The position numbers were made by a program, and so were the translations under genes. The notes beneath the pieces are model-generated. The model worked only from the letters and a program-made list of their open reading frames with translations. It was not told the origin of the DNA and searched no databases. From Natrononativus amylolyticus (GTDB lineage Archaea; Halobacteriota; Halobacteria; Halobacteriales; Natrialbaceae), in contig NZ_CP101458.1 of assembly GCF_024362525.1 (NCBI RefSeq), forward strand, positions 1,798,001 through 1,862,000: a DNA stretch of 64,000 bases. The letters run 5' to 3'. Shown piece after piece: positions 27,611 to 35,975 of this stretch (position 1 is its first letter; every line of letters begins with the position of its first letter).

Positions 27611-27773
27611 ACGCTCACGATCAACGGCGACCGATAAAGCGCTAACAGAGAGCCGTCGCACCGACGAACCGATCGCCCTCGAGTCGCGCGCGAACAGTAG
27701 TTGGGAGTACTGGCTCGTTATTCAGAAATACGTCTATAACCGAACACGTGATTTGCTACGTCCATATGCTTAC

Positions 27774-28160
27774 TTACCGAGCATCAGTGGTTTGTTCCCA
27801 TATGTGTGCAATCATGAGTAGGCTTGCACCAATCACCAGTAAAGCAATCCCCCAATCCACACTCAGGGGACCTGTCAACCGATATTCGACGATATACGCA
27901 ACTGCAATGCCTGCTGTGAGGAGTCCAACGGCAATCTGGAACGACCTCAAACTAATTCCTCGAAAGTCACTCACTACTCCAAGAATTGCAGTCAATGCTA
28001 ACAGGAGTGTCACCGCTCCCCATGTATCAAGGCCTGACCGCATTCCCGAAATATAGGGTCCATCGGTTACTGTAGGAGGAGTAATCCACGGTAGATATGA
28101 ACCAATACAAATCAGCATCAATCCGAACAGCGAAATAGCCGTATACATTCTATTCATGGA
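27774..28160 (-). CDS. Small four-helix membrane protein, AT-rich
   Basis: About 128 residues from the ATG at 28160, with four hydrophobic segments: YTAISLFGLMLICIGSYLPW, GAVTLLLALTAILGVV, FQIAVGLLTAGIAVAYIV and WGIALLVIGASLLMIAHIW. TATAATAA (minus strand, 28178-28185) lies about 20 nt upstream. A Met three codons later fits leaderless spacing better; a Met six codons earlier (28178) is less likely. Codon use is distinctly AT-richer than its neighbours, which suggests recent arrival. I do not recognise the family. Confidence 0.7.
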   Translation of the reverse strand, partial: SMNRMYTAISLFGLMLICIGSYLPWITPPTVTDGPYISGMRSGLDTWGAVTLLLALTAILGVVSDFRGISLRSFQIAVGLLTAGIAVAYIVEYRLTGPLSVDWGIALLVIGASLLMIAHIWEQTTDAR

Positions 28161-28307
28161 AAGAATTGCGTAAACCATTATTATAGGCTTTTTGTCACTC
28201 CCATAGGCGATTGTGGATTTGCTCTATGTACGTCCTATACTGATCGCGCGTTTCACGACCAGAACTGAATAAAGAAATCGTCTTAGTATCCACTGTGAAA
28301 CGAGCGA

Positions 28308-29909
28308 TCAGTCCGCCGGGTACACCTCGGTGACGGTACCGACGCCCTTGCTCCGGCCCTCACGGAAGACGAACTTCTGGCCCTCCTCGACCAGATACGG
28401 CCGGAACTTGAACCGGACCCGGGTCGTCCCGGTGTCACCCGGCAACAGGCGGCCGTTGTCGGGGGTGAAGCGGGCCGCCTCGCCGATCGTCTCGAGGTGG
28501 ATAACCGGTTCGTAGCCGTCGCCGATCCGGGTGGGGTGGTTGAGCACCATCACCTCGGCCTCGAACTCCCGGACCGGGCTTGGATCGGCGTCGGCCGGCA
28601 GCAACACCATCCCGCGCTCGATCGCGCTCTCCGTGACGCCCTTCAGGGCGATGCCGACGATCCGACCGGCCTGGGCGGTGTCGACGCGGTGGTAGTGCAT
28701 CTCGATCGAGCGCACCTCGACTTGCCGAAAGCGGCCGTCGGGCATCGGCCCCAGCAGGAGTTCGTCGCCGGCTTCGACCTCGCCGGCCATCACGGTGCCG
28801 GAGGCGACCGCGCCGACGCCCGTGACGGAGTAGCTGCGGTCGACGTACATGCGGAACTCGCCGTCCTCGGCGCCGGTCTTCGGAAGCCGGTCGAACAGCT
28901 CGTCGAGCGTCTCGAGGCCGTCCATCGTCAGCGCGCTGGTCTCGACGATCGGAACGACGGTGTCGCCGATCTCCGCGACCGCGGCGTCGACGCCGTGGCG
29001 GGCGACGCGCAGGGGGGACTTGCCGACCTCGCGGAGGAGGCGTTCGACCTCGCGCTCGACCGCCTCGACGCGCTCGTCGTCGACGACGTCCGTCTTGGTG
29101 ATGACGACGATCGTCGGCAGTTCGGTCGCGAGCAACACCCCGAGGTGTTCGCGCGTCGTCCGCGTGGGGCCGTCGTCGGCGGCGACGACGAGCAGCCCGT
29201 AGTCGAGTTTCTGCCCGACGAGTCCCCGGATCGTGGTTCGCAGCCAGGGCTCGTGGCCCACGGTGTCGACGAACGACACCAGCCGGTCTGCCTCCTCGAC
29301 GACTCGAGCGCGCTCCTGTTTCCGGTTCGGGTTCCGGACGTGGACCGGTCCGTCGTCGTCGAAGCCGTACACCGCGTACGAGAGGTCGGCGGAGAGCCCC
29401 CGCTCGACTTCGTGGGGCTGGACGTCGAGGAACGCCCGCGTCGCGCCGTCGCCGTCGTCGGCGTTGCCGGTCACGAGCGAGCCGATGAGCGTACTCTTGC
29501 CGTGATCGACGTGTCCGGCGGTGCCCACGACGATGTGTTCGTCGTCCGTCTCGAGGACCGCCCCCTCTCGGATCGTCGCGACGCCGACCAGCCCCTCGCC
29601 GACGCCCCAGGTCTGGACGTCGTCGATGTGGGCGTCGGCCTCCTCGGCGAGCAGCGAGAGGACGTCCATCGACTCGGAGAAGGAGTCTGGGTCGATCCCG
29701 GCGAGGCCGCCGTCGTCGGTGACGCCGACGACGTACGTTGCCTCGCCGTCGCCGGAGAGAACGCGGTGACGGAGCTGTGCGGCCAGGCTCTCGCGGCGGC
29801 CGCCCTCGAGGTGGACGTTCCGGAGCAGCCGTTCCTTGAACTCGATATTGCCACCGTCCTGTTCCCCACGTTCCAGGGCCCGCTCGAGCAGAGCCCGGTC
29901 ACGGCTCAT
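28308..29909 (-). CDS. GTPBP1-like translational GTPase
   Basis: A 533-residue EF-Tu-like GTPase. The N-terminal 115 residues (MSRDRALLERALERGEQDGG and on) form an extra domain. G1 is GTAGHVDHGKST, G3 DTVGHEPW and G4 ITKTD. Domains II and III follow, with a clear domain-III end GTTRVRFKFRPYLVEEGQKF and VFREGRSKGVGTVTEVYP. Eukaryotic GTPBP1/2 act in ribosome rescue and mRNA surveillance; the archaeal proteins are related but uncharacterised. The start is taken at MSRDRA; a Met 9 codons earlier is possible. Confidence 0.88.
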   Translation of the reverse strand: MSRDRALLERALERGEQDGGNIEFKERLLRNVHLEGGRRESLAAQLRHRVLSGDGEATYVVGVTDDGGLAGIDPDSFSESMDVLSLLAEEADAHIDDVQTWGVGEGLVGVATIREGAVLETDDEHIVVGTAGHVDHGKSTLIGSLVTGNADDGDGATRAFLDVQPHEVERGLSADLSYAVYGFDDDGPVHVRNPNRKQERARVVEEADRLVSFVDTVGHEPWLRTTIRGLVGQKLDYGLLVVAADDGPTRTTREHLGVLLATELPTIVVITKTDVVDDERVEAVEREVERLLREVGKSPLRVARHGVDAAVAEIGDTVVPIVETSALTMDGLETLDELFDRLPKTGAEDGEFRMYVDRSYSVTGVGAVASGTVMAGEVEAGDELLLGPMPDGRFRQVEVRSIEMHYHRVDTAQAGRIVGIALKGVTESAIERGMVLLPADADPSPVREFEAEVMVLNHPTRIGDGYEPVIHLETIGEAARFTPDNGRLLPGDTGTTRVRFKFRPYLVEEGQKFVFREGRSKGVGTVTEVYPAD

Positions 29910-30174
29910 GGTGACGGGTAACGCGCCAGCCGACAAAAGAGTTCCCGACGTGTGGCCGTGCTATCACCCGACATGGGCCGTGTGCGGACTCTCACCGTGG
30001 CCGACTGGTGGCGGACCGCCCGTGAGTTTCGACCGGTAACCACTTCTTTCTCGTTGTTCCGACGGGTAGTACGTTTCTAACTCGGGGAAATCTACAATAT
30101 ACCGTGAAGAAATACGAAAGAATTTCGACCGACCTCGAGAAGAATCAAGTATCATCGTCTGTGATATCCTTAGA
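29910..30174. other. Intergenic region before the CHAT locus
   Basis: About 265 nt (302 nt to the next start codon) with no credible gene. The right part is AT-rich. I see no repeat, RNA gene or strong hairpin. Confidence 0.4.
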
Positions 30175-30184
30175 TAAGTATAAT
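30175..30184 (+). promoter_or_regulatory. TATA box of the 44-residue peptide gene
   Basis: TAAGTATAAT, centred about 32 nt before the ATG at 30212, suggests a leader of only some 6 nt and supports the peptide being a real, separately transcribed gene. Confidence 0.55.
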
Positions 30185-30211
30185 TTTCCAGCCCGACCAT
30201 CGACGTATGTC

Positions 30212-30346
30212 ATGTCCGACAGAAACACCAGCTTACGGTCGTACCTCGCCGAGCACCCCCGTCTGATGGGCGTCCTGTTCACGATCTGCCTGCTGCTGTC
30301 CCAGGCGGGTACCGTCGCCGCCGGCAACAACGGAACGGTCACGTAA
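30212..30346 (+). CDS. 44-residue signal-peptide-like hydrophobic peptide
   Basis: A 44-residue protein: a polar start MSDRNTSLRSYLAEHPRLMG, one hydrophobic helix (VLFTICLLLSQAGTVAAG), then NNGTVT. The AEHP...MGVLFT...LLLSQAGTVAAG layout resembles tiny haloarchaeal proteins I know as DUF7503 (name from memory). The A-A-G region looks like a signal-peptidase site, which would leave almost nothing, so it more probably stays as a one-helix membrane peptide. A good TATA box precedes it. It converges with the CHAT gene at a gap of only 18 nt, and the pair may form a functional unit. Confidence 0.65.
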   Translation: MSDRNTSLRSYLAEHPRLMGVLFTICLLLSQAGTVAAGNNGTVT

Positions 30347-30364
30347 CGCTCGAGTAATATCCCG

Positions 30365-32413
30365 TTATAGCGCGTCGAACCGATCGTCAGACGACCAGTG
30401 GAACGTACCATCGTACTCGACGGGAATCTGCTCCAGCTGAAAGAACCTGTACAGTTGCGTGCCGGTGAGTTCGAACGGCGGGAGCGTCTTCCCCGCGAGG
30501 TAGTACTGACCGACGGTGTCGAGGTACGGGATACAGAGTCCGCCGGTTCCCTCTTGCGTGTGGTACATCGTCAGTCGGACGCGGTAGCGACCGTCGTCCG
30601 TCGGCTCGATCCGGCACGTGTTTGACGCGCCCCCGCCCGCCTGCGTGACGGCGACGCCGCCGTCGCCGACCACGACGTACTGGTTTCCGACGATCCGGTG
30701 TGAGCGCGCCAGCGACACCGCGCTCCGGAGGGTAAACCCGGCGTTCAGGAGGCGGGCGAGCAGTCGACCGACGGCGATCGCGTCCGCGTTGGTGACCGTA
30801 CTCAAGGTAACGATACCGCCGACGCCTCCCGCCTCGATCAGCCGCGCGCCGATCTCGTAGGACTGACAGCCGTTTATCAGGAACGTCTCTACGCCAACGT
30901 CCTCGAGCGCCGACGCCTCGAGGGCGCCGTCGCGACAGACGAACGCGCCGTCCTCGGCGTGACCGACGTAATGGAGGAAGTCCACCGACTCGCCCAGCAG
31001 GGCCCGCAGTTCGTCGACGGCGAGGTCACTGTGGACGGTGATCTCGAACGGGAGTTCCTCGCGACCGCCGTACAGCCCCTCCTCGAGCTCCGCCGCCATC
31101 CGCGGCTCGTTACAGACGAGCGTGATCTCGATACTGTCGGTCGACGGCGTGCGTCCCAGCCCGTGTTCGAAGCCAGCCCGGATGAGCTTGTTCGCGCCGA
31201 TCGGCGTCCCCTCGCCGAGCCACGCCCGTTCGAACGCGTCGGCTGCGGGCGGCGAGACGAACGAGTCGACCGTCGGCCGGTGCCGATCCGCGCGCGCCGA
31301 CGTCGACCCCGGTTCCGCCTCGAGGCTCGTCGTCGGGTCGGCGTCGCCACCGGGCGCCGCCCGGACGAACGAGAGCTCGTTGACGAGAAACGGCAGCGCC
31401 TCGAGGTTCTCCGGCGCCGACGTCGCGTCGGTGACGAGGTGCCACCGGGGAACCAGGTCGGCGACGGTCTCGAACGGGATCGACAGGTAGGTCTCAAGCT
31501 GGTCGGCGAGGGCGGCGTCGTACGTCGCCGCGAGGTCGAGGTCGACGCGCTCTTCGAGCCGCTCGCGCTCGTACAGCTCGAGTTCGTAGAGCCCCTCGGT
31601 GCGAACCACGCAGTCGAGGGTCAGGACGTGCGCGAGTACGCGCTCGACCGACCGTTCGAACGCCTCGTCGGTCTCGCCGAGCGGGTGTTCGAACCCTCGG
31701 TCCGTCTCGATCCGCGGCCGCTCTCCGACCCGGACCGTCGCGCCGAGGTAGTACGCGAGCGAGGACACCGCGTACACCGCCGTTCGTCGAGGGGGGACGA
31801 CGACGCTGACGCCGGTCGCCGGCGCTTCGAGCCCCTCCGGAACGCGAACGCGGTCGCCGAGTGTGAGCCGTGGCGGATGACCGCGAAGCGTCGGCAGCGA
31901 GCGTTCGCAGCTGGTGGTCTTCAGCGCGGAGCCGAACGTCGAGACGGCCCGCGCCAGGTCCGCCGGCGCCGCCGTCGTCTCGACGGTTCCCGCGGGTCGG
32001 TCGTGGTGCGACCGGGCGCCCAGGCGGACCCGCGTTCGGGAGCCGAACTCGATCTCGAGGCGCTCGTCCGAGGAGGCGACGAGCACCCGGCTGTGAACGC
32101 GAACGTAGAGCCGGACCGGCGCCATCACCTCGATAACGTACTCGTCGGCGGGAAGCTCCTCGTAGGCGTAGTGTTCCGCTTCGGCAACCATCTCGCCGGA
32201 CCGGTCCCGCACGTACGTCGGCACCACGTACGGCAACACGATCGCCGTCGTCGAGAACTCGACTGCGGCGTCGACGGGAAACGTGAAGTCGGCGGGGTCG
32301 GCCTCGCGGATCGAAACCGGCTCGGCCGTCTTCAGCGGGTACTGCTTGTTCTGGACCGGATCGACGACCGTGAGTCCGGGGCGGTCGTCGTCGACCGGAA
32401 ACGTCGGGATCAC
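30365..32413 (-). CDS. CHAT-domain (caspase-like) protease
   Basis: A 682-residue cytosolic protein. Residues 1-420 form a long region of mixed beta and helical character with no membrane segment or TPR repeats I can see. From about residue 425 comes a CHAT domain: strand IEITLVCNEP, then the catalytic His485 in VDFLHYVGHAEDGAFVC and Cys516 in FLINGCQSYE, followed by GGVGGIVTLSTVTNADA and LLARLLNAG. Both members of the dyad are intact, so it should be an active cysteine peptidase like separase and bacterial CHAT effectors. About 90 residues follow the domain. It starts at a GTG 67 nt downstream of the HalOD1 gene in the same operon. Confidence 0.88.
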   Translation of the reverse strand: MIPTFPVDDDRPGLTVVDPVQNKQYPLKTAEPVSIREADPADFTFPVDAAVEFSTTAIVLPYVVPTYVRDRSGEMVAEAEHYAYEELPADEYVIEVMAPVRLYVRVHSRVLVASSDERLEIEFGSRTRVRLGARSHHDRPAGTVETTAAPADLARAVSTFGSALKTTSCERSLPTLRGHPPRLTLGDRVRVPEGLEAPATGVSVVVPPRRTAVYAVSSLAYYLGATVRVGERPRIETDRGFEHPLGETDEAFERSVERVLAHVLTLDCVVRTEGLYELELYERERLEERVDLDLAATYDAALADQLETYLSIPFETVADLVPRWHLVTDATSAPENLEALPFLVNELSFVRAAPGGDADPTTSLEAEPGSTSARADRHRPTVDSFVSPPAADAFERAWLGEGTPIGANKLIRAGFEHGLGRTPSTDSIEITLVCNEPRMAAELEEGLYGGREELPFEITVHSDLAVDELRALLGESVDFLHYVGHAEDGAFVCRDGALEASALEDVGVETFLINGCQSYEIGARLIEAGGVGGIVTLSTVTNADAIAVGRLLARLLNAGFTLRSAVSLARSHRIVGNQYVVVGDGGVAVTQAGGGASNTCRIEPTDDGRYRVRLTMYHTQEGTGGLCIPYLDTVGQYYLAGKTLPPFELTGTQLYRFFQLEQIPVEYDGTFHWSSDDRFDAL

Positions 32414-32480
32414 GGATGGGAGACGCCGTCACGTGCGGTCCGAGCACCGGTTGTTTCGGTTCGGGCGTCGACCGGCGCCC

Positions 32481-33713
32481 TCATCCGTCGTGAAGGGGGC
32501 TCCAGTCGGTCGTGTGAGAGCTGCCGTGGAAGTGCCAGCGGCGCTGGGCCGCCGTCCCGTGGACGCGCAACTCGAGGGTGGCGTCGAACAGGGGTTCGAT
32601 CGTCGGAACGGGTGCTGTCTCCCGGCCGACCGGCAGGACGTAGCTTCCGACCGCCCGCTGTTCGGTGACCGCCGCACAGATCGGCTCGAGGAACGAGCGG
32701 GCCTCCTCGTCGTCCCGGCTCTCGACGACGGGCCGGAGCGACGTGACCGCCACGCAGAGCGGCGGTTCGTCCGCGGTGGTCGGGGCGAGGGCGTCGAGTT
32801 TCGCCTCGATGACCTCGCGAACGTCCTCGAGGTCGCCCGACACGTCGGTCACCGACAGCGGAACGTTCGTCTCGCCCCCCGGGAACGCGCTCGCGGCCGA
32901 CCGCAGCGCGGTCACGTGGTTGACGACGTGTGCCGACGTCGCGTCCGCCGCCGGGAGGCCGCCGGCGACGCTCTCGACGTCCCGGTCGAGCACCGCGAGC
33001 AGGTGGCGGTCGTGTGACCGGTCGGCGACGCCGGCGCAGGCGGATTCGACGAGCGCGTCCGGAACGTCACCGAGAACCAGCACGTTCCCGCCCGCGTGGG
33101 CGAACCGATCGAGCGCGGAGCCGACGGCGACCCGGCCACCGGAGTCGACGACGACGTCGAATCCGAGGACCGAGAACCGCACCGACGCGCCCGTCCGATC
33201 GATGCCGTTCGCGCGGGGTCGGCTTACCGCCTCGAGCGCGTCGAAATCGACCGACTCGGCGAGTTCGTCCCGGAGGGTCGCGGGCTCGTACTCAGAGCGA
33301 TCCGACAGCGCGACGACGACGTCGGCCATCAGGGACCGGTGGGGTGCGGCTTCGATCGGCGTCACGTGCGGCCAGGGCCGGTCGACGGGCGGACGGACGG
33401 CCCCGTCGTCGACGAGTTCGGGCCCGTCGTCGGGCGTAATTCGGACGCGGTGGCCCGCGTAGGTGAACTCGACGAGCGGCCAGCGGGAGTCCTCCGGCGC
33501 CGCCGCGAACAACGAATCGAGGGCGTCCATGTCGACGGCCTCGTTCAGCGGCGGCAGCTCCAGCGGCCTCGTTCCGACTGCGGCCGCAACCATCGAGATC
33601 GTCGCGATCCCGACGCTGGTACAGCCGTCCGCAGAGAGCGGGTCGGCCGTGGCCTCGAGCGGCGGGACGTCGGCTCTGGAGGGCGGCGTTCGCGAGGAAC
33701 GGTCGTTCGTCAT
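32481..33713 (-). CDS. Tandem HalOD1 plus P-loop-like (DUF7504-type) protein
   Basis: A 410-residue protein with two HalOD1 domains (about residues 33-98 and 130-197; the second ends FSVLGFDVVVDSGGRVAV). They are followed by a RecA/KaiC-like region from residue 205. That region starts GGNVLVLGDVPDALVESAC, where a P-loop would have GxxGxGKT, so nucleotide binding is probably lost. ESACAG-HLLAVLDRD and PPLCVAVTSLRPVVE correspond to core strands. The combination HalOD1-DUF7504 is haloarchaea-specific and is usually taken as regulatory. It is the first gene of the operon with the CHAT protease; a TATA-like GATATTTTC (minus strand, 33742-33750) precedes it. Confidence 0.8.
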   Translation of the reverse strand: MTNDRSSRTPPSRADVPPLEATADPLSADGCTSVGIATISMVAAAVGTRPLELPPLNEAVDMDALDSLFAAAPEDSRWPLVEFTYAGHRVRITPDDGPELVDDGAVRPPVDRPWPHVTPIEAAPHRSLMADVVVALSDRSEYEPATLRDELAESVDFDALEAVSRPRANGIDRTGASVRFSVLGFDVVVDSGGRVAVGSALDRFAHAGGNVLVLGDVPDALVESACAGVADRSHDRHLLAVLDRDVESVAGGLPAADATSAHVVNHVTALRSAASAFPGGETNVPLSVTDVSGDLEDVREVIEAKLDALAPTTADEPPLCVAVTSLRPVVESRDDEEARSFLEPICAAVTEQRAVGSYVLPVGRETAPVPTIEPLFDATLELRVHGTAAQRRWHFHGSSHTTDWSPLHDG

Positions 33714-33741
33714 CCAGCCCCGTCTACGGCGGACGGGTACG

Positions 33742-33750
33742 AAAATATCG
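33742..33750 (-). promoter_or_regulatory. TATA box of the HalOD1-CHAT operon
   Basis: GATATTTTC on the minus strand, centred 33 nt before the ATG at 33713, gives a leader of about 6 nt. It shares the 186-nt control region with the divergent winged-helix gene. Confidence 0.5.
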
Positions 33751-33870
33751 CGGATAAGGTCCCGCGTCTGAACCCGGGATCAACTCGGATACTGGTTGTA
33801 ATAATAGTCTTTCCTCGCCGATAGTTGCTATTGGTTTCGAACAGTCGGCACCGGTATTTCTCTGACAGCC

Positions 33871-33876
33871 TTATTA
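33871..33876 (+). promoter_or_regulatory. TATA box of the DUF7344 regulator in the CHAT locus
   Basis: TTATTA, centred 27 nt before the ATG at 33900, indicates a leaderless transcript divergent from the CHAT operon. Confidence 0.5.
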
Positions 33877-33899
33877 CCGTCCGAGCTAGTCGGGTCTAT

Positions 33900-34319
33900 A
33901 TGGCCGATCGCCGAACGGAAGACACCGACAGCTCACAGTCGACGGACCGTGGGTTCGTCTCCCCCGCATTCGAGCGTGAAGACGGTATCGACGACCTCCT
34001 GGCGCTTCTGAGCCACCGTCGGCGCCGCCGCGTGCTGTACTACCTCTCGGATCGCGAGCTCGCAGACGTCGGGGAAGTCGCAGCGGCGGTCGCCGCCCGG
34101 GAGGCGGACCTCGAGGCCGAGCGGGTGAGCGACGAGGCGCGGACGGCCGTCGCCATCGATCTCTCTCACAACCACCTTCCGAAGCTCGCCGACCGGGGCG
34201 TCGTCGACTACGACCGCCGGAGCGGCGCCGTCAGGTGGACCACGCCGCCGGAGGCGCTCGCGACGCTGCTCGAGTGCTGTCGGTCGCTCGAGGACGACTA
34301 CTCCGAGAGGCGATCGTAG
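33900..34319 (+). CDS. DUF7344-type winged-helix regulator (CHAT locus)
   Basis: A 139-residue protein. An acidic N-terminal 30 residues lead into LLALLSHRRRRRVLYYLSD, then TAVAIDLSHNHLPKLADRGVVDYDRRSGAVRW, which is the same winged-helix pattern as the gene at 7716-8144. It is transcribed divergently from the HalOD1-CHAT operon and probably binds the shared promoter region. The frame stays open 25 codons upstream, but the promoter at 33871 argues for this ATG. Its stop codon lies inside the convergent J-domain gene, a 22-nt overlap. Confidence 0.85.
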   Translation: MADRRTEDTDSSQSTDRGFVSPAFEREDGIDDLLALLSHRRRRRVLYYLSDRELADVGEVAAAVAAREADLEAERVSDEARTAVAIDLSHNHLPKLADRGVVDYDRRSGAVRWTTPPEALATLLECCRSLEDDYSERRS

Positions 34320-34828
34320 GCCGCCGTCACCCGCTTGAACTCGGCCTCGTCGCCGCCCCGGTCGGGGTGGACTTCCTTTACTTTCTCCCGGTAGGCGCTG
34401 CGGATGTCGGCCTGTCCGGCGTCGGCCGAGACCCCGAGCACCGACCGCGCCTGCGATCGGGTCGGCCCGCTCGAGGACGGCGGGGCCCGGCCGCCGGCGC
34501 CGGCAGTTCGGTCGCCGGTTCCGAACCGGCTTCGCGCTCGTGCCGTCCGCTCCGCGCGGGTCCGCGGGCCGCGACGCGTCCGCGGCCCGGCGCCGAAGCC
34601 GCCGCGGTCCCCGGAGTCGCTCCGGCGGCGCCGCGCGTGTCGCTGGTGACGGATCGCCCGGGCGAGCTGGCCGCTCCCGTGGTAGTACATGAAGTAGCTC
34701 GTCAGTCCGAGCGGGGCCGCGACGAACAGCGCGATGGGTTGGCCGCTCACGACCGCGCCGATGGTGAGCAGGGCGGTCAGCCCCGCGAACACCGCGGCGA
34801 GCCCGAGGATCAGGGGAGAACGGTGCAC
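34298..34828 (-). CDS. Membrane-anchored J-domain protein
   Basis: A 176-residue protein. Two N-terminal helices (LILGLAAVFAGLTALLTIGA and IALFVAAPLGLTSYFMYY) are followed by an Arg/Gly/Ser-rich linker of about 60 residues and a C-terminal J domain. That domain contains ARSVLGVSADAGQADIRSAY and the HPD tripeptide in VKEVHPDRGGDEAEF. It would recruit Hsp70 (DnaK) to the membrane. The inverted order (membrane part first, J domain last) is common in haloarchaea. Confidence 0.9.
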   Translation of the reverse strand: MHRSPLILGLAAVFAGLTALLTIGAVVSGQPIALFVAAPLGLTSYFMYYHGSGQLARAIRHQRHARRRRSDSGDRGGFGAGPRTRRGPRTRAERTARARSRFGTGDRTAGAGGRAPPSSSGPTRSQARSVLGVSADAGQADIRSAYREKVKEVHPDRGGDEAEFKRVTAAYDRLSE

Positions 34829-34915
34829 AGCCAGGTTAGGGGGTCGACGGTCCTAAATCTCACGCCGATAGCGTGCTCTCCGACTCGAGGATACTAACGG
34901 ACCGTGCGTGGCGTT

Positions 34916-35316
34916 TCAGCGCTCCTCGACGACGAGCGTGTCCGCGGCAACGTCGCCGAGTCGCTTCCGATCGTCGGTGAGCAACATGGTCACGAGCCCG
35001 ACGGCGTAGCTGAAGAATCCGTCGACGAACCGGAGCAGGTTTCGAACGATCGCCTGCCGCATCGTGATCGGCGTTCCGTCGACGCGAACGACGATCACGC
35101 CGGCCGCGTGCTTTCCGGCGGTTTTTCCGAACAGTCCCTCACAGACGATGAAGTACCCGAAGTAGCTCACGAGCGCACCGAGATACAGCCAGCCGATCCC
35201 GCCCAGCACGGAGACGAGCGAGAACCCAACTACGAGGGCGAGGAGTGTGGCGCACCGACCCGATGGAGGACGACGTGTTCCTGTGAACCGACGAACCCGA
35301 CTTGCTCCGGAGGCAT
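34916..35316 (-). pseudogene. RDD-family membrane protein with an apparent frameshift
   Basis: The intact downstream frame (35209 to 34916, 97 residues) shows an RDD domain second half: FGKTAGKHAAGVIVVRVDGTPI, RNLLRFVDGFFSYAVGL and KRLGDVAADTLVVEER. The expected front of the domain lies in another frame. From an ATG at 35316, which has a good TATA box upstream, the peptide MPPEQVGFVGSQEHVVLHRVGA runs to a TAG at 35230-35232. The shifted frame reads TLLALVVGFSLVSVLGGIGW into the rest. A one-base change between about 35240 and 35255 would join them into a normal-length RDD protein. It is either a real inactivation or a sequencing error. Confidence 0.65.
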
Positions 35317-35340
35317 GCCTGCGACCTACCTCCGAAGTGT

Positions 35341-35352
35341 GATAAATATTAA
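35341..35352 (-). promoter_or_regulatory. TATA box of the frameshifted RDD gene
   Basis: On the minus strand TTAATATTTATC lies about 30 nt before the ATG at 35316. It supports that ATG, rather than the internal Met at 35209, as the original start. Confidence 0.55.
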
Positions 35353-35481
35353 TGTTCTCCGTCGGGCGTTTTACCCCCTGGCGGTCGGCCTGGTCGCCTC
35401 ACCGTCTATACCGCCCTGCGGGCGACCGCGCCGGGCTATTCCGGGGCCGGTTTCAAGCCGGTGGAGTCCGTCCACTCGAGC

Positions 35482-35661
35482 ATGAGCGTGAGCGGCCTCT
35501 GTCAGATCTGCGAGTCGCGGCCGGCCAAGGAGCGGTGTGACAACTGCGGCACGCTGGCATGCGAGCAACACTACGAACGCGGCCTCGGGTTGTGTGCCGA
35601 CTGCGCCGCCCAGGCCCAGCCGGACCGGGGCTCGGACGAGGTCGACACCCACCGGTTCTGA
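35482..35661 (+). CDS. Small HIT-type zinc-finger protein
   Basis: A 59-residue protein built around paired cysteines: LCQICESRPAKERCDNCG, then TLACEQHYE and LCADCAAQ. This is a HIT-like double zinc-binding pattern (about seven Cys plus one His). The ATG at 35482 is chosen over a GTG seven codons upstream. Its stop overlaps the next gene's ATG by one base, so the two are translationally coupled. Confidence 0.82.
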   Translation: MSVSGLCQICESRPAKERCDNCGTLACEQHYERGLGLCADCAAQAQPDRGSDEVDTHRF

Positions 35662-35972
35662 TGACGTCGATACGCGATCTGGTTTCGGAGTCGCTGGCCG
35701 TCGGAGAGACGTTCTGTCTCGCCCTCGAGGAGCGTGACGGCGACCTCGTCGCTCCCCATCCGAACGCGGGGAGTCCGATGGATCTGCTCGTCCGTGAGGG
35801 ACTCGAGTTGCTCCCCGAGCAGCCGCCGAAAGGGTCGGTCGAGGTCGAAGTCGTCGGCCGGGTCGTCGATGGCCGACTGGTCGGACGGGTGGTGGGCCTC
35901 GAGTGCGACCCGACCAGTGTGGAGTCGAACGGCGGCGCGGAAGAAGCCGACGACGAAGCCGGAACCGGCTGA
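35661..35972 (+). CDS. Conserved small haloarchaeal protein, unknown
   Basis: A 103-residue acidic protein starting MTSIRDLVSESLAVGETFCLALEERDG, with a central VEVEVVGRVVDGRLVGRVVGLEC that looks like a beta-hairpin pair. There is no recognised family. It is coupled to the zinc-finger gene (TGATG overlap), and its stop lies 3 nt from the stop of the convergent pyrF. Confidence 0.7.
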   Translation: MTSIRDLVSESLAVGETFCLALEERDGDLVAPHPNAGSPMDLLVREGLELLPEQPPKGSVEVEVVGRVVDGRLVGRVVGLECDPTSVESNGGAEEADDEAGTG

Positions 35973-35975
35973 CTG

